Shown piece by piece: positions 6,411 to 15,000 of a stretch of 64,000 bases of DNA (position 1 is its first letter; each line of letters starts with the position of its first letter). Position numbers and translations under genes: made by a program. The DNA is from Thiotrichales bacterium. Its GTDB lineage: Bacteria > Pseudomonadota > Gammaproteobacteria > Beggiatoales > Beggiatoaceae. The notes beneath the pieces were generated by a model. The model saw only the letters and a list, made by a program, of their open reading frames with translations. It did no database searches and was not told the DNA's origin. The stretch lies in the NCBI GenBank assembly GCA_016745035.1, contig JADGDE010000002.1, forward strand, positions 124,433-188,432. Reading direction: 5' to 3'.

Positions 6411-9056
6411 TTAAGGCGTAGAGATGCTCGATTGACACAGCCATTCCCCAGCTGTTTTAAGCTGACATCCGGGGGAAAAAACAGCAACAATATCTAAGCG
6501 GAAACGTAAAATTTTCATTTGTCGGCTGAGGGTTTTATCTTTATTCCGAGTTTTATGTGGCACGCGATAATAAACAAATGCCTGCTCGCCCTCACGTTGT
6601 ATGCTCGATAATGTCGGTTTTTGACTGGTTTCAGCATGAAAATTTTCACTATATACCGCCTCTTGTGGCAGAACAGCATAATTTTGCCCTAAAAATACCA
6701 AGGCTAACGCACCGTTAGGATAATATTTAACCGACTCCATCCCCGTTATTGCTATCAAGATTTGTTTTAATTCACTCACGGCCAAAATACCCGGAGTCGT
6801 TTGCTGCATCCGCCCATCAGTGAAATAAAATGGACGTTTGATTGGTGCAACGGTGTGGCTGCCATTTTGCGCTTGTCGTCGTGTCCAGGCATTTTGAAAA
6901 CCAAAGCGAAAATTATCAGGCAATAATTTTTGCTCAACCATTTGTTGAAATTGCTCTGATGTAATCTGTGAATTGTGGATGGTAATATTTCCCGCTTTAA
7001 TCGCCTCGGCCAAGGCATCTAAAGGTAAAGGTTCAACCTGTGGATCAAAGCGCGTTACCCTGCGACTTCTCCCTGCTCTGCGGGTATGGGGATCTACCGT
7101 GGTAAACTCCATAATCATCGCTGAGTCTTTACTCATTTCGTTATAAGTATCCGCGCCATAAATGTTGACAAAGTCACCGGGGTTGCTAGGTGCTGGCTCT
7201 AAGGTAAATTGTTTTTTATCTTCAGTGGTTAACACATAATAGCCCTCATCATTTTGTGATAGACCCGGTTGAGCTTCGCTGTCCCCTTGGCGAATTCCTT
7301 CCCTATCAGGAGAAAAAGCATAGGCTAAACCTGTGTTTTTTTCACTCACATCCAAAATGCCAAAGGTATTTTGTTGCATGTCAAAATCAATATCATAGGG
7401 AGAAATGTCATCTAATAGACGATTAAACCCCGCTAAAGGCGTATCACCACTGCCATTGGCTCCCAAACCTAGGTAAGAATCGAGGTTAGGAATCCCATCT
7501 TCAGGTACAAAAAATGCCCCTTCAACAGGTTCTGGCAAAGCTTGGTAAAACAACTCAGCATTTTCTGGCGGCTGTAAATTGCCTTCGTTATCGAACTGCC
7601 ACCCCTCAGGCATTCGCTCTAATAACAGATCAGCTGTGATTTTATCTTGATCCACTTGTACCACAAAGCGTGAAAAATCCGCGTGAGGCATGGTTTTCAT
7701 CTCTTCAACATCGAATTGGTTGAATTCTTCGATGGATAAATCCGCTAAGACATCGAAATCTAATTCACCAATTTGTTCTGCTTTTAAGCCATTTAAGGCA
7801 TCGATAGGCAGCTGTTCAAATTGTTCTGGGGTAAAACCTGCGATGGCATCATCACTTAACGCTTGTATTTGTGCTGGTAAAAACGTTTTGATCACATCCG
7901 GGGGAAGGTTTTCAATTTGCTCAGCTTCCATCGCATCTAAACTCTCTAATGGCAAAGCGGCAAATTGCTCAGGTGCAAAGCTATCAAAGGCTTCATCATT
8001 TAAAAATCGCAGTTGCGTATCATCAAATTGGCTAAAACGTTCAACAGAAATTCTATCAATATCAGCATCATCCAGTTGTTCTAAAGGTTCACCATCAATG
8101 AAATAATCCGCTTGTGTTGGCGCTGGTGGCACAGGGATAGTCTCATCAGAAAGGAATTCAGGGTCAGTGCCATCGGGGTTTTGTGCTGGATCAGTACCAT
8201 CAGGGTTTTGTGTTGGGTCAGTACCATCGGGTGGGGGCATTGGGTTAGTGCCATCGGGGTTTTGTGCTGGGTCAGTACCATCAGGAGTTTGTGCTGGGTC
8301 TTCACCATCCGGGGGTTGTGTTGGGTCATCACCATCAGGAGTTTGTGCTGGGTCATCACCATCAGGAGTTTGTGCTGGGTCATCGCCATCAGGAGTTTGT
8401 GCTGGGTCATCACCATCAGGAGTTTGTGCTGGGTCATCACCATCAGGAGTTTGTGCTGGGTCAGTACCATCAGGAATTTGTGTTGGGTCTTCACCATCAG
8501 GGGGTTGTGTTGGCTCATCACCATCAGGAGTTTGTGTTGGGTCAGCGCCATCAGGGGTTTGTGTTGGGTCTTCACCATCAGGGGTTTGTGTTGGGTCTTC
8601 ACCATCAGGAGGTTGTGCTGGGTCAGTACCATCAGGAATTTGTGTGGGGTCTTCACCATCAGGGGGTTGTGTGGGGTCAGTACCATCAGGAGTTTGTGTT
8701 GGGTCATCACCATCAGGGGGTTGTGTGGGGTCAGTACCATCAGGAGTTTGTGTGGGGTCTTCACCATCAGGAGTTTGCGTTGGGTCTTCACCATCAGGAG
8801 TTTGTGTGGGGTCTTCACCATCAGGAGTTTGTGTGGGGTCTTCACCATCAGGAGTTTGTGTGGGGTCTTCACTATCAGGGGTTTGTGTGGGGTCAGTACC
8901 ATCAGGAGTTTGTGTGGGGTCAGCGCCATCGGGTGGTGGCATTGGGTTAGTTCCACCTTCTGGTGGTGCTGGGCTAGTCTCTCCGGGAGGTGGGGGAGCT
9001 GCCAAACTGCTTATTGTGGTTAGACTTAAGCAGGCTAATAATATAAGTACACGCAT
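6411..9056 (-). CDS. Secreted protein with acidic Pro-rich nonapeptide repeats and Leu-rich octapeptide repeats
   Basis: No family is recognised for the whole protein (881 residues from ATG 9056; an in-frame GTG at 9062 is possible). It starts with a clear signal peptide (MRVLILLACLSLTTISSLAA). About 29 tandem nonapeptides of the type PDGEDPTQT follow (about residues 42-302), then about 17 tandem octapeptides with hydrophobic residues at positions 5 and 8, such as TPEQFEQL and KAEQIGEL (about 329-464), then a roughly 400-residue non-repeat region. The acidic proline-rich stretch should be extended and may bind Ca2+ or span a wall or sheath layer. The C-terminal part has no catalytic motif I recognise. 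A cell-surface or extracellular structural role is inferred. No strong ribosome site is visible for either start. Confidence 0.8.
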   Translation of the reverse strand: MRVLILLACLSLTTISSLAAPPPPGETSPAPPEGGTNPMPPPDGADPTQTPDGTDPTQTPDSEDPTQTPDGEDPTQTPDGEDPTQTPDGEDPTQTPDGEDPTQTPDGTDPTQPPDGDDPTQTPDGTDPTQPPDGEDPTQIPDGTDPAQPPDGEDPTQTPDGEDPTQTPDGADPTQTPDGDEPTQPPDGEDPTQIPDGTDPAQTPDGDDPAQTPDGDDPAQTPDGDDPAQTPDGDDPAQTPDGDDPTQPPDGEDPAQTPDGTDPAQNPDGTNPMPPPDGTDPTQNPDGTDPAQNPDGTDPEFLSDETIPVPPAPTQADYFIDGEPLEQLDDADIDRISVERFSQFDDTQLRFLNDEAFDSFAPEQFAALPLESLDAMEAEQIENLPPDVIKTFLPAQIQALSDDAIAGFTPEQFEQLPIDALNGLKAEQIGELDFDVLADLSIEEFNQFDVEEMKTMPHADFSRFVVQVDQDKITADLLLERMPEGWQFDNEGNLQPPENAELFYQALPEPVEGAFFVPEDGIPNLDSYLGLGANGSGDTPLAGFNRLLDDISPYDIDFDMQQNTFGILDVSEKNTGLAYAFSPDREGIRQGDSEAQPGLSQNDEGYYVLTTEDKKQFTLEPAPSNPGDFVNIYGADTYNEMSKDSAMIMEFTTVDPHTRRAGRSRRVTRFDPQVEPLPLDALAEAIKAGNITIHNSQITSEQFQQMVEQKLLPDNFRFGFQNAWTRRQAQNGSHTVAPIKRPFYFTDGRMQQTTPGILAVSELKQILIAITGMESVKYYPNGALALVFLGQNYAVLPQEAVYSENFHAETSQKPTLSSIQREGEQAFVYYRVPHKTRNKDKTLSRQMKILRFRLDIVAVFSPGCQLKTAGEWLCQSSISTP
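7665..8072 (-). repeat. Octapeptide (24-bp) repeat region inside the secreted repeat protein
   Basis: About 17 consecutive eight-residue units read xxxx-h-xx-h, where h is Leu, Ile, Phe or Met. Examples are APEQFAAL, EAEQIENL, TPEQFEQL, PIDALNGL and SIEEFNQF. The DNA is diverged between units, so this is an old protein-level repeat and not a recent expansion. Confidence 0.75.
8151..8933 (-). repeat. 27-bp tandem repeat array (about 29 units) encoding PDGxDPxQx nonapeptides
   Basis: Units of nine codons vary mainly at position 4 (E, D, T or A) and positions 7 and 9 (T/A; T/P/I/N). Several neighbouring units are nearly identical in DNA, as expected for a minisatellite that changes copy number by slippage or recombination. 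Because 27 is divisible by three, several other frames stay open across the array; these are artefacts of the repeat. Confidence 0.9.
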
Positions 9057-9126
9057 GATCACACCACAGTAAAAGATTTAAGTTTCTTGCCATAATACTA
9101 GCAAGTAGAAAGACTTCGCGAAAGCA

Positions 9127-9225
9127 TAATGACGGGTTATGATGGTGAATAAAATCCCTAATAGCACCAATATGGTTAGTTAGTCCCGTTGCTTTTCTAA
9201 TCAAAGCACAATGAGTGCTTGAATG
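9127..9225 (-). pseudogene. Remnant of an IS1-like transposase C-terminus
   Basis: One minus-strand frame reads HCALIRKATGLTNHI followed directly by GAIRDFIHHHNPSL. These look like two separate conserved blocks of IS1-family transposases (the TNHIERFN block and the NHIGAIxxFIHHxN block) joined at their shared NHI, with the segment between them deleted. No intact transposase or clear terminal repeats remain. The rest of the 9057-9300 gap shows no gene. Confidence 0.5.
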
Positions 9226-9300
9226 CTTTAACGTTTGGGTTGAGCGGTACAAAATCTTGGTTAAAAGCTTTGAAAGAACCTGATAAATTTCAAAGGGGTT

Positions 9301-10401
9301 CTATACAAATTTTTGTAAACACCGTGCAATATGCTTAATGTCTTTTTTATGCAAGAAATTATGAAAAGGCAAGCCAAGAAGATGTTGGCTTAAATAATTT
9401 GCATGTTTAAAACTAGAAATACACTCGATTCTATCCTTGTATTTTTGATAAAAGCCATATTGATGTAATAAAGGATAATACCAGCGGCGAGTTTCAATTT
9501 GTGCTTGCGTTAAGCCTTCAATCAGTGGCTCTAAATCACCCTGCCATAAAATAGGTAAAACCGCAGGCACCACTTTTTGGTTTTTAGGTCGCAATATCAG
9601 GTAGTTTTGTAAAGGCTTTAATACCTTTTTGTAGTGATTAAAGACTTTTTGTCGTCGTTTTTTTAACTGTTGCCAGCGTTGTAATTGGGCTAAACCAACC
9701 GCTGCATGGTATTCGCTTAGTTTGCCATTTGTCCCAATCTCATCAATTTCAAAATCTTGGAAACCAAAATTTTTAGCTCGCTGAATCCGCTGCATTAAGG
9801 CTTTATCAGAAGAAATAATCAGACCACCTTCCCCAATGGCAAAGGTTTTGGTCGCATGTAAACTAAATACCATATGACAATATCGAGCTGCCTTTTGCAC
9901 ACCTAATGCGGCAGCAGCATCAATAATGACAGGGATGTTGTATTTTTGGCTAAACTTATCCCAAGCGCTCACATCAACAGGATAGCCAAAACTACTCACA
10001 GGTATCACCGCATCAAAACCGCTTTGTTTTAATGCCGCATACGCTTGTTTAGGCTCAAGCTGCCAACTATTTCGACTTACATCGGTCAATACAACTTGAT
10101 AGCCACTACGCAAAACAGCCATACACGTTGCAGGAAAGGTAAAACTGGGCAGTAAAACCCGAGCATTTGTAGGCAAATTCAAGTTTTGCAAAACCAACTC
10201 TAAACCAACGGTTGCCGATGAAGTACAGCTGAGTTGCAAAGGTAGGTTTTCTGCACTAAAAAATACTGTCATCAGACCTTGCTTAAATGCCTTTAACAAA
10301 GGACCGTTGTTACTGTAATAACGATTATTATCTATTTGCCGTAACCAAGGTTTGAGTTGTTTACGGGAAGGCAAATCTGGGATGAGGCATTTTCTAAACA
10401 T
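9301..10401 (-). CDS. DegT/DnrJ/EryC1/StrS-type PLP aminotransferase
   Basis: A fold-type I PLP enzyme of the sugar aminotransferase family, 366 residues, the usual length. The PLP-binding aspartate is in VIIDAAAALG (D161), and the Schiff-base lysine is in SLHATKTFAIGEGG (K185), both well conserved. Family members transfer an amino group from glutamate to keto-sugars used in surface polysaccharides, lipid A or secondary metabolites. No sugar nucleotide or glycosyltransferase genes accompany it here, so the substrate is unknown. It stands alone between an IS-like scar and a dispersed repeat, and is AT-rich relative to the housekeeping genes, which would fit acquisition. Family secure, role unknown. 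Confidence 0.88.
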   Translation of the reverse strand: MFRKCLIPDLPSRKQLKPWLRQIDNNRYYSNNGPLLKAFKQGLMTVFFSAENLPLQLSCTSSATVGLELVLQNLNLPTNARVLLPSFTFPATCMAVLRSGYQVVLTDVSRNSWQLEPKQAYAALKQSGFDAVIPVSSFGYPVDVSAWDKFSQKYNIPVIIDAAAALGVQKAARYCHMVFSLHATKTFAIGEGGLIISSDKALMQRIQRAKNFGFQDFEIDEIGTNGKLSEYHAAVGLAQLQRWQQLKKRRQKVFNHYKKVLKPLQNYLILRPKNQKVVPAVLPILWQGDLEPLIEGLTQAQIETRRWYYPLLHQYGFYQKYKDRIECISSFKHANYLSQHLLGLPFHNFLHKKDIKHIARCLQKFV

Positions 10402-10436
10402 AATTGTCAGGGGCTTTACTTTTGTTTTAATTATTG

Positions 10437-10552
10437 GTGTTATGTAAAGGCATTCTCAAGGCAAAAAAACCACCATTGCTCCACGGCTGTACCATTAGGT
10501 AGGTGGAAAACCACAATATTGAGACAAAAGGCTTAATGCGCAACATCAGCTG
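10437..10552 (-). mobile_element. Interspersed MITE-like repeat, copy A
   Basis: In reverse orientation it matches the family consensus: a CTGATGTTGCGCA left end, TTGTGGTTTTCCACCT, GCCGTGGAGCAATGG, then an end resembling TTTACATAACACC. It occupies nearly the whole gap between the aminotransferase gene and the 163-residue hypothetical gene. The other copies are at 14908, 27518, 29694, 29832, 37557, 55451 and 55668. Confidence 0.8.
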
Positions 10553-10558
10553 ATTAAG

Positions 10559-11050
10559 CTAAAACCCACGCTGTTCGCAAACCTTTGCCAAATCTCGCCA
10601 CGGTTTATTGCGGCTAAAATTGGCGGCATATGCTGGCGCAAGCTTTTCAACCAACACTTGGTGCATCCCTAAGCGTTTAATGCGCTTTTTCAGTTTCGCA
10701 TATTGTTTATTTTCCTCGGCGACCATGCCTGCATATAAAATCGTGAACAATTTATCCATTTGTAGGGCATCTTGTTCATAGGGGCGGGTGAGGATGCTGA
10801 TACCATCAATAATGCGCTGTTCTAATTCGGCGCTGGTGGCGTTGTAGAGGCGGACAAAATCTTGATAAATTTTGTCCGCACCGTGTACCTCGGCGAGTTG
10901 TTGTAAATCGCGAAAATAATCCGCATCGCGGGGAGCGATGCGCTGATAATCTTGTGGCGGGGCGCTGCGTAAATACACGCACCAATAATCAAACTTACCT
11001 TGGTCGTATTCGAGTTGGCTGTTATCGCTAAAGCGTTTGATAACGACCAT
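10559..11050 (-). CDS. Conserved-looking hypothetical protein (163 aa)
   Basis: I do not recognise this family. The protein is soluble, basic toward its C-terminus (KLKKRIKRLG) and mostly helical by composition, with no signal peptide or membrane segment. Aromatic-rich motifs such as FDYWCVYLR and RDADYFRDLQQLA look like constrained core segments. It starts five bases after the lptE stop and is the last gene of a ferredoxin reductase-thyA-lptE operon. In many relatives holA follows lptE, but this protein is half the length of HolA and not similar to it. A dispersed repeat follows directly and may end the transcript. Real gene likely from its spacing; function unknown. Confidence 0.75.
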   Translation of the reverse strand: MVVIKRFSDNSQLEYDQGKFDYWCVYLRSAPPQDYQRIAPRDADYFRDLQQLAEVHGADKIYQDFVRLYNATSAELEQRIIDGISILTRPYEQDALQMDKLFTILYAGMVAEENKQYAKLKKRIKRLGMHQVLVEKLAPAYAANFSRNKPWRDLAKVCEQRGF

Positions 11051-11055
11051 AGAGA

Positions 11056-11541
11056 TTATGACTTAATCAAAGCCAGATAACGCAAGATTTGGTCAAGAAT
11101 GCCTTGTTGCAGTTCGCGGCGTAAGGTCGCTTCTTCTTCGCCTTTGGCAAGTACGCGCTGGCTGTCAAAGCTAAAATAGCGGCTGCGCTCTAAGCGTTGT
11201 GGACTTAATAAGGCTTTGCCGTTTTTGTCCTCGACTTTAATAGAGACGCTGTGCGAGAGTTCGATTTCTTCCAGCTTACTGGAGACCGCTGATACTGATA
11301 AAATCCGGCGGTCGCGTTTTTCATCGTCAAGGTGTACTTGGAGCTTGGCTTTGGCGATGTCGCTGGTAATCTCCACGCCTTGCTGCGTTAAGCGTTGTTT
11401 TAGGACCTTGGCGGTGATGCCCTTGCCGTGGATATATAAGGGGCTTAAATCCATCGGCAGTTGCACATTATTGCGTAATTGAAAGCCGCAGGCTGTTAAA
11501 AATAACAGGCTAAAGAGAATGAGGGATTTTAATTTCATCAT
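11056..11541 (-). CDS. lptE: LPS-assembly lipoprotein LptE
   Basis: LptE is the outer-membrane lipoprotein that plugs the LptD barrel and delivers lipopolysaccharide to the cell surface. The chosen ATG at 11541 gives a short lipoprotein signal MMKLKSLILFSLLFLTACGF, with lipobox LTAC and the family hallmark CGFQLR straight after the cysteine. The mature part of about 140 residues has the usual beta-rich layout (LPLYIHGKG-like 'LSPLYIHGKGI'). A longer reading from a TTG at 11586 would put a charged stretch before the signal peptide, so I reject it. It lies between thyA and a hypothetical gene on the same strand. Confidence 0.9.
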   Translation of the reverse strand: MMKLKSLILFSLLFLTACGFQLRNNVQLPMDLSPLYIHGKGITAKVLKQRLTQQGVEITSDIAKAKLQVHLDDEKRDRRILSVSAVSSKLEEIELSHSVSIKVEDKNGKALLSPQRLERSRYFSFDSQRVLAKGEEEATLRRELQQGILDQILRYLALIKS

Positions 11542-11588
11542 AGGATTAGGTCTAAGCTCAGATTTTATCTCATCCTCAAGTGCCAAAT

Positions 11589-12374
11589 CTAAACTGCGAT
11601 ACTGGCTTTGATGTGCGGATGGGCTTGGTAGTTGTCGATAACAAAGTCGTCCAATTGGTAGTCGAATAGGCTAGCGGGTTTGCGTAAAATTCGCAACTGT
11701 GGCAAGGCTAAAGGTTGGCGCTGGAGTTGGGTGTCGACTTGTTCAAAGTGGTTTTGGTAGATATGGCAATCGCCGCCTGTCCAAATAAACTCGCCCACTT
11801 CTAGGTCGCATTGTTGCGCTATCATGTGTGTGAGTAGGGCATAGGAGGCAATGTTAAACGGCACGCCAATAAAGCTATCGGCCGAGCGTTGGTAGAGCTG
11901 GCAAGAGAGTTTGCCCTCGGCAACAAAAAACTGGAACAAGAGGTGACAAGGTGGCAATGCCATTTGTTCTAGCTCGCCAACATTCCAAGCACTGACAATA
12001 TGGCGGCGTGAGTCGGGGTTGTTTTTCAAATCGTGCAAAAGGATACTGATTTGGTCAATCTCAGCCCCAGAAGCTGTGCCCCATGAGCGCCATTGCTTGC
12101 CGTAAATCGCCCCAAGTTCGCCGTTCTCGTCCGCCCACTCGTCCCAGATTTTACAGCCCAAGGTGTTGATATTGGTCTCGCCGCGCAAAAACCACAGCAG
12201 TTCTAAAATAATACTGCGGGTGTGGAGTTTTTTGGTGGTCAACAACGGGAATCCCTGACTTAAGTCAAAGCGCATTTGTTGACCAAACACCGCGCGTGTG
12301 CCCACGCCTGTGCGGTCGCCTTTATCTACGCCCGCGGTTTTAATGTGGCGTAGAAAATCTAAATAGGCTTTCAC
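11589..12374 (-). CDS. thyA: Thymidylate synthase ThyA
   Basis: It methylates dUMP to dTMP with methylene-tetrahydrofolate. The length is 261 residues against 264 in E. coli. The catalytic cysteine is C143 in [13 protein letters not shown]. Other family markers are RTGVGT (dUMP phosphate loop), [33 protein letters not shown] and the folate-contact region [13 protein letters not shown]. The start overlaps the stop of the upstream ferredoxin-reductase gene by four bases (ATGA), so the two are translationally coupled. This is an unusual neighbour; lgt or folA is more common. Secure. Confidence 0.98.
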   Translation of the reverse strand: MKAYLDFLRHIKTAGVDKGDRTGVGTRAVFGQQMRFDLSQGFPLLTTKKLHTRSIILELLWFLRGETNINTLGCKIWDEWADENGELGAIYGKQWRSWGTASGAEIDQISILLHDLKNNPDSRRHIVSAWNVGELEQMALPPCHLLFQFFVAEGKLSCQLYQRSADSFIGVPFNIASYALLTHMIAQQCDLEVGEFIWTGGDCHIYQNHFEQVDTQLQRQPLALPQLRILRKPASLFDYQLDDFVIDNYQAHPHIKASIAV

Positions 12375-13396
12375 GACTCGCTGCTGGGCTGGCGGTTGAA
12401 TTCAAACGAATCAGAATAAAAGTGTTCTTCTGGCAAGCCGTGTTCGATAAATTCTTTGTGCGCAGCGTTGACCATTGGTGGTGGGCCACAGACATACACC
12501 GCATAATTAGATAAATCGGGATAATCAGCTAAAACGGCGCTATGAGCAAAACCGGTTTTACCAGCCCAATTGTCTTCGGGCGCGGCTTCGGATAACACCG
12601 GGCTATAGGTGATATTATCTTGCTCCGCCCAAGTTTTTGCCATCTCGTCCATGTACAAATCGCGTTGCGCCCGTGCGCCCCAGTAAAAATGAATTTTGCG
12701 CTGATCTTTTTGAAAAATCGCATGTTCCATCAAGCTCTTAATTGGCGCAAAGCCCGTGCCGCCTGCGAGGAAAATCATCGGACGATCATCTTCTTCACGC
12801 AAATAAAATGTGCCCAGTGGGCCTTCGATGCGTAAAATGGCTTTTTCTTTGAGTTCATTAAAGACAAAATCGGTAAATTCGCCGCCTTCAACGTGACGAA
12901 CGTGTAGTTCTAAAAACTCATCATTGTGTGGGGCATTGGCAAGTGAGAAGCTGCGATGCTCACCGGTTTTAAGAATAAAATCAATGTATTGACCAGCAAA
13001 AAATTGTAAACGCTTATTGTCTGGGGTTTTGAGTTTTAGCAATATCACATCATGCGCGAGTTGCTCTTTTGCCACTAAACGGCAAGGCATTTTTTCGATA
13101 GGTAAGCTGTCTAACCCTTCATCGAGTTCGCGGCTATCAATCACCACATCCGAGTTAGCGCGGGCTTGGCAAATCAGAGCTTGGTTGTCTTCCAAGCCTT
13201 CAAGCGCGGAGACCGACTCGGGGTCTTCGTAATTAATTTCACCACTAACAATGGTGGCAATACAAGCACCACAACCGCCATTGCGACAACCGTAGGGCAA
13301 AGTGTGTCCTTGGCGCAACGCCGCGTCGAGCAAGGTTTCTTCCGCATCTGCGCTAAAGGTTTCGCCTGTCGATTTTAAGGTAATTTGATATTGCAT
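12371..13396 (-). CDS. Ferredoxin reductase-like flavoprotein with N-terminal [2Fe-2S] domain (AscD/phenol-hydroxylase-reductase type)
   Basis: 341 residues in three domains. A plant-type [2Fe-2S] ferredoxin (about 1-90) has cysteines in CRNGGCGAC and LICQA. An FAD-binding barrel follows with RSFSLAN, then an NAD(P)H-binding domain with [14 protein letters not shown] and YVCGPPPMV. Proteins with this layout pass electrons from NAD(P)H through FAD and the cluster to an oxygenase or dehydratase partner; databases often label them CDP-6-deoxy-3,4-glucoseen reductase, but the real partner is generally unknown. No partner oxygenase is adjacent. It heads the operon with thyA and lptE, and a strong terminator of nrdB lies just upstream, so a promoter should lie between about 13397 and 13422. 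Confidence 0.88.
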   Translation of the reverse strand: MQYQITLKSTGETFSADAEETLLDAALRQGHTLPYGCRNGGCGACIATIVSGEINYEDPESVSALEGLEDNQALICQARANSDVVIDSRELDEGLDSLPIEKMPCRLVAKEQLAHDVILLKLKTPDNKRLQFFAGQYIDFILKTGEHRSFSLANAPHNDEFLELHVRHVEGGEFTDFVFNELKEKAILRIEGPLGTFYLREEDDRPMIFLAGGTGFAPIKSLMEHAIFQKDQRKIHFYWGARAQRDLYMDEMAKTWAEQDNITYSPVLSEAAPEDNWAGKTGFAHSAVLADYPDLSNYAVYVCGPPPMVNAAHKEFIEHGLPEEHFYSDSFEFNRQPSSES

Positions 13397-13422
13397 TATT
13401 TTTCGTTCCGATTCGATCCAAA

Positions 13423-13458
13423 AAAACCGCTAAAGTCTTAAAGACCTATAGCGGTTTT
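13423..13458 (-). terminator. Rho-independent terminator of nrdB
   Basis: AAAACCGCTA and TAGCGGTTTT are exact inverted arms, with an inner partly paired AGGTCTTTAAGACTT. On the minus strand the stem is followed by a run of T. It lies 25 bases past the nrdB stop and separates nrdB from the downstream operon. Confidence 0.85.
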
Positions 13459-13483
13459 AGTACAGCGGGTTAGTTTGGCGGGT

Positions 13484-14569
13484 TTAATCCCAGCGCAATG
13501 CCCCACCTGTACGATACTCTGTTACCCGTTTTTCAAAGAAGTTTTTCTCTTTACGGATATAAACCATGTCGTCCATCCAAGGAAGTGGGTCTTCTGAAAC
13601 TTTATACAAGGGTTTTAGCCCTAATTGGATGCAACGGGTGTTAGCTATGTACTGTACATACTTAATATAGGTTTGAACTGATAATCCAAGTACCCCGCCA
13701 TCAGGCAAGCAATCATGGGCGTAGGCGGTTTCTAAATCGACCGCCTCGGAAATAATCCCGCGCGCACGTTGCTGCATATGGCTATCCCAGAGTTTAGGAT
13801 ATTCTTTTTTGATTTGATTAACGACCCAAACCGCGTGCAAATAATGCTGGTTTTCATCGCGCATAATGTACTGATATTGCTCTGCGGTGTTGACCAGCTT
13901 GCCGCCGCGTGCCATCGCGAAAATATGACTGAAAGCACACCAGAAATAAATCGATTCAAACACAATGTAAGCGACTAGATCATAAAGTAGCAGGCGATTC
14001 GCGTCTTCCGTTCCAGGTGTCACCGCTTTATCGGCAAGTGCTTCGGTAAAACTCATATTCCACTCGGCTTTGTCAGCAATGGTGGTGATTTCACGGTAGC
14101 CATTGAACATGGAGTTGCCATTATCGTCCAGCCCTAAGCTTTCGATAATATGCTGATAAGAATGGGTATGCATCGCTTCTTCAAAGATTTGACGGGCATA
14201 AAACTGCCGCGCTTCAGGCGCGGTGATGTGTTCATATACGCCCAAAATGAAGTTATTGGCGACCAAGCTATCGGCACTGGCCAAATAAGAAATATTCCAA
14301 CGTAATAAATGCTCTTCGGCTTCGGTCAAAGCCCCGCCTTTATATTGTTGAATATCGTCCTGCATCGAGATTTCTTCAGGATGCCAAGTATTGTGCAAAG
14401 AATCTAAATAACGCTGCCAAGGCGCACCTTCTTCGCCGTTATACTTAAACGGTATAAGTTGGTTTAAGTCGGTTTGCCCGTTGATAATATGGATGTCTTG
14501 TACCAGTGGGCGATTACCATCGCGGACGAACTCTAAGCCGTTGTTTACTGACACGGTTTTGTTGCTCAT
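13484..14569 (-). CDS. nrdB: Class Ia ribonucleotide reductase beta subunit NrdB
   Basis: The small subunit carries the di-iron/tyrosyl radical that starts ribonucleotide reduction in the NrdA subunit. It has 361 residues. The iron and radical motif EEAMHTHSY gives E131, H134 and the radical tyrosine Y138; the second half has FESIYFWCAFSH and RDENQHYLHA with the remaining Glu and His ligands. The C-terminal tail binds NrdA. It is monocistronic here: no nrdA is adjacent in the window, there is a strong terminator downstream and 431 bases of non-coding DNA upstream. I could not find a convincing NrdR box pair upstream. Secure. Confidence 0.96.
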   Translation of the reverse strand: MSNKTVSVNNGLEFVRDGNRPLVQDIHIINGQTDLNQLIPFKYNGEEGAPWQRYLDSLHNTWHPEEISMQDDIQQYKGGALTEAEEHLLRWNISYLASADSLVANNFILGVYEHITAPEARQFYARQIFEEAMHTHSYQHIIESLGLDDNGNSMFNGYREITTIADKAEWNMSFTEALADKAVTPGTEDANRLLLYDLVAYIVFESIYFWCAFSHIFAMARGGKLVNTAEQYQYIMRDENQHYLHAVWVVNQIKKEYPKLWDSHMQQRARGIISEAVDLETAYAHDCLPDGGVLGLSVQTYIKYVQYIANTRCIQLGLKPLYKVSEDPLPWMDDMVYIRKEKNFFEKRVTEYRTGGALRWD

Positions 14570-14907
14570 TAGCTTACCTGTAGTGGAATCAACGGATTGG
14601 GTAACCCGTTGTTTTATGGGTACATTTTAAATATACCACCTAAGAATTTCGAGGGAGGAGTATAGCGGATTTTAAGCTCAGATTCCAGCGCTCTAAAGCC
14701 AAATTATGTTCCCAATTTGAGCGAAAATTAGCTTAGGCTAGCGTTTATCAGGTGTCTTTGCTGTTTAATTTTTTTTTGCTACAAGAGATATAGCAGCGCT
14801 ATAGATAAACTTAAACTTGCACCACAAGCAATTTCAATATCATTAACATAAAACCCAGAAAAGAAAAACGCCATTTCTGCATTTGCTTGCTAAACGAAAC
14901 TCAATAA
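14570..14907. other. Non-coding region upstream of nrdB
   Basis: No credible gene lies here. It should contain the nrdB promoter (read leftward). A small inverted repeat ATAGC-AGC-GCTAT lies near 14790 after a T-rich stretch. No NrdR-box pair was recognised. The right end is taken up by dispersed repeat copy B. Confidence 0.5.
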
Positions 14908-15000
14908 CTGATGTGACGCACTAAGCCTGTTTTTATCTCAATATTGTGGTTTTCCACCTGCCTAGTGGAATTTAGCCGTGAAGCCTTTGCGTAACATCAG
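14908..15000 (+). mobile_element. Interspersed MITE-like repeat, copy B (short form)
   Basis: It starts CTGATGTGACGCACTAAGCC and ends TTGCGTAACATCAG, so the two ends are near-exact inverted repeats. The central hairpin segment present in the long copies is missing. It ends flush with the recG stop codon. Confidence 0.85.

Noticed and set aside
6343..6414. A 23-codon plus-strand ORF with a good AAGGAG site
   Set aside because: It overlaps the inverted repeat I read as the terminator of the minus-strand gene, and its peptide has no recognisable feature.
8112..9072. Long open frames on the plus strand and in a second minus frame across the nonapeptide array (up to about 300 codons)
   Set aside because: They exist only because a 27-bp repeat keeps every frame open. 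They have low-complexity Cys/Ser/Gly or His/Lys/Leu content and no ribosome site.
14570..14700. NrdR boxes upstream of nrdB
   Set aside because: No pair matching the acaCwAtATaTwGtgt pattern was seen.
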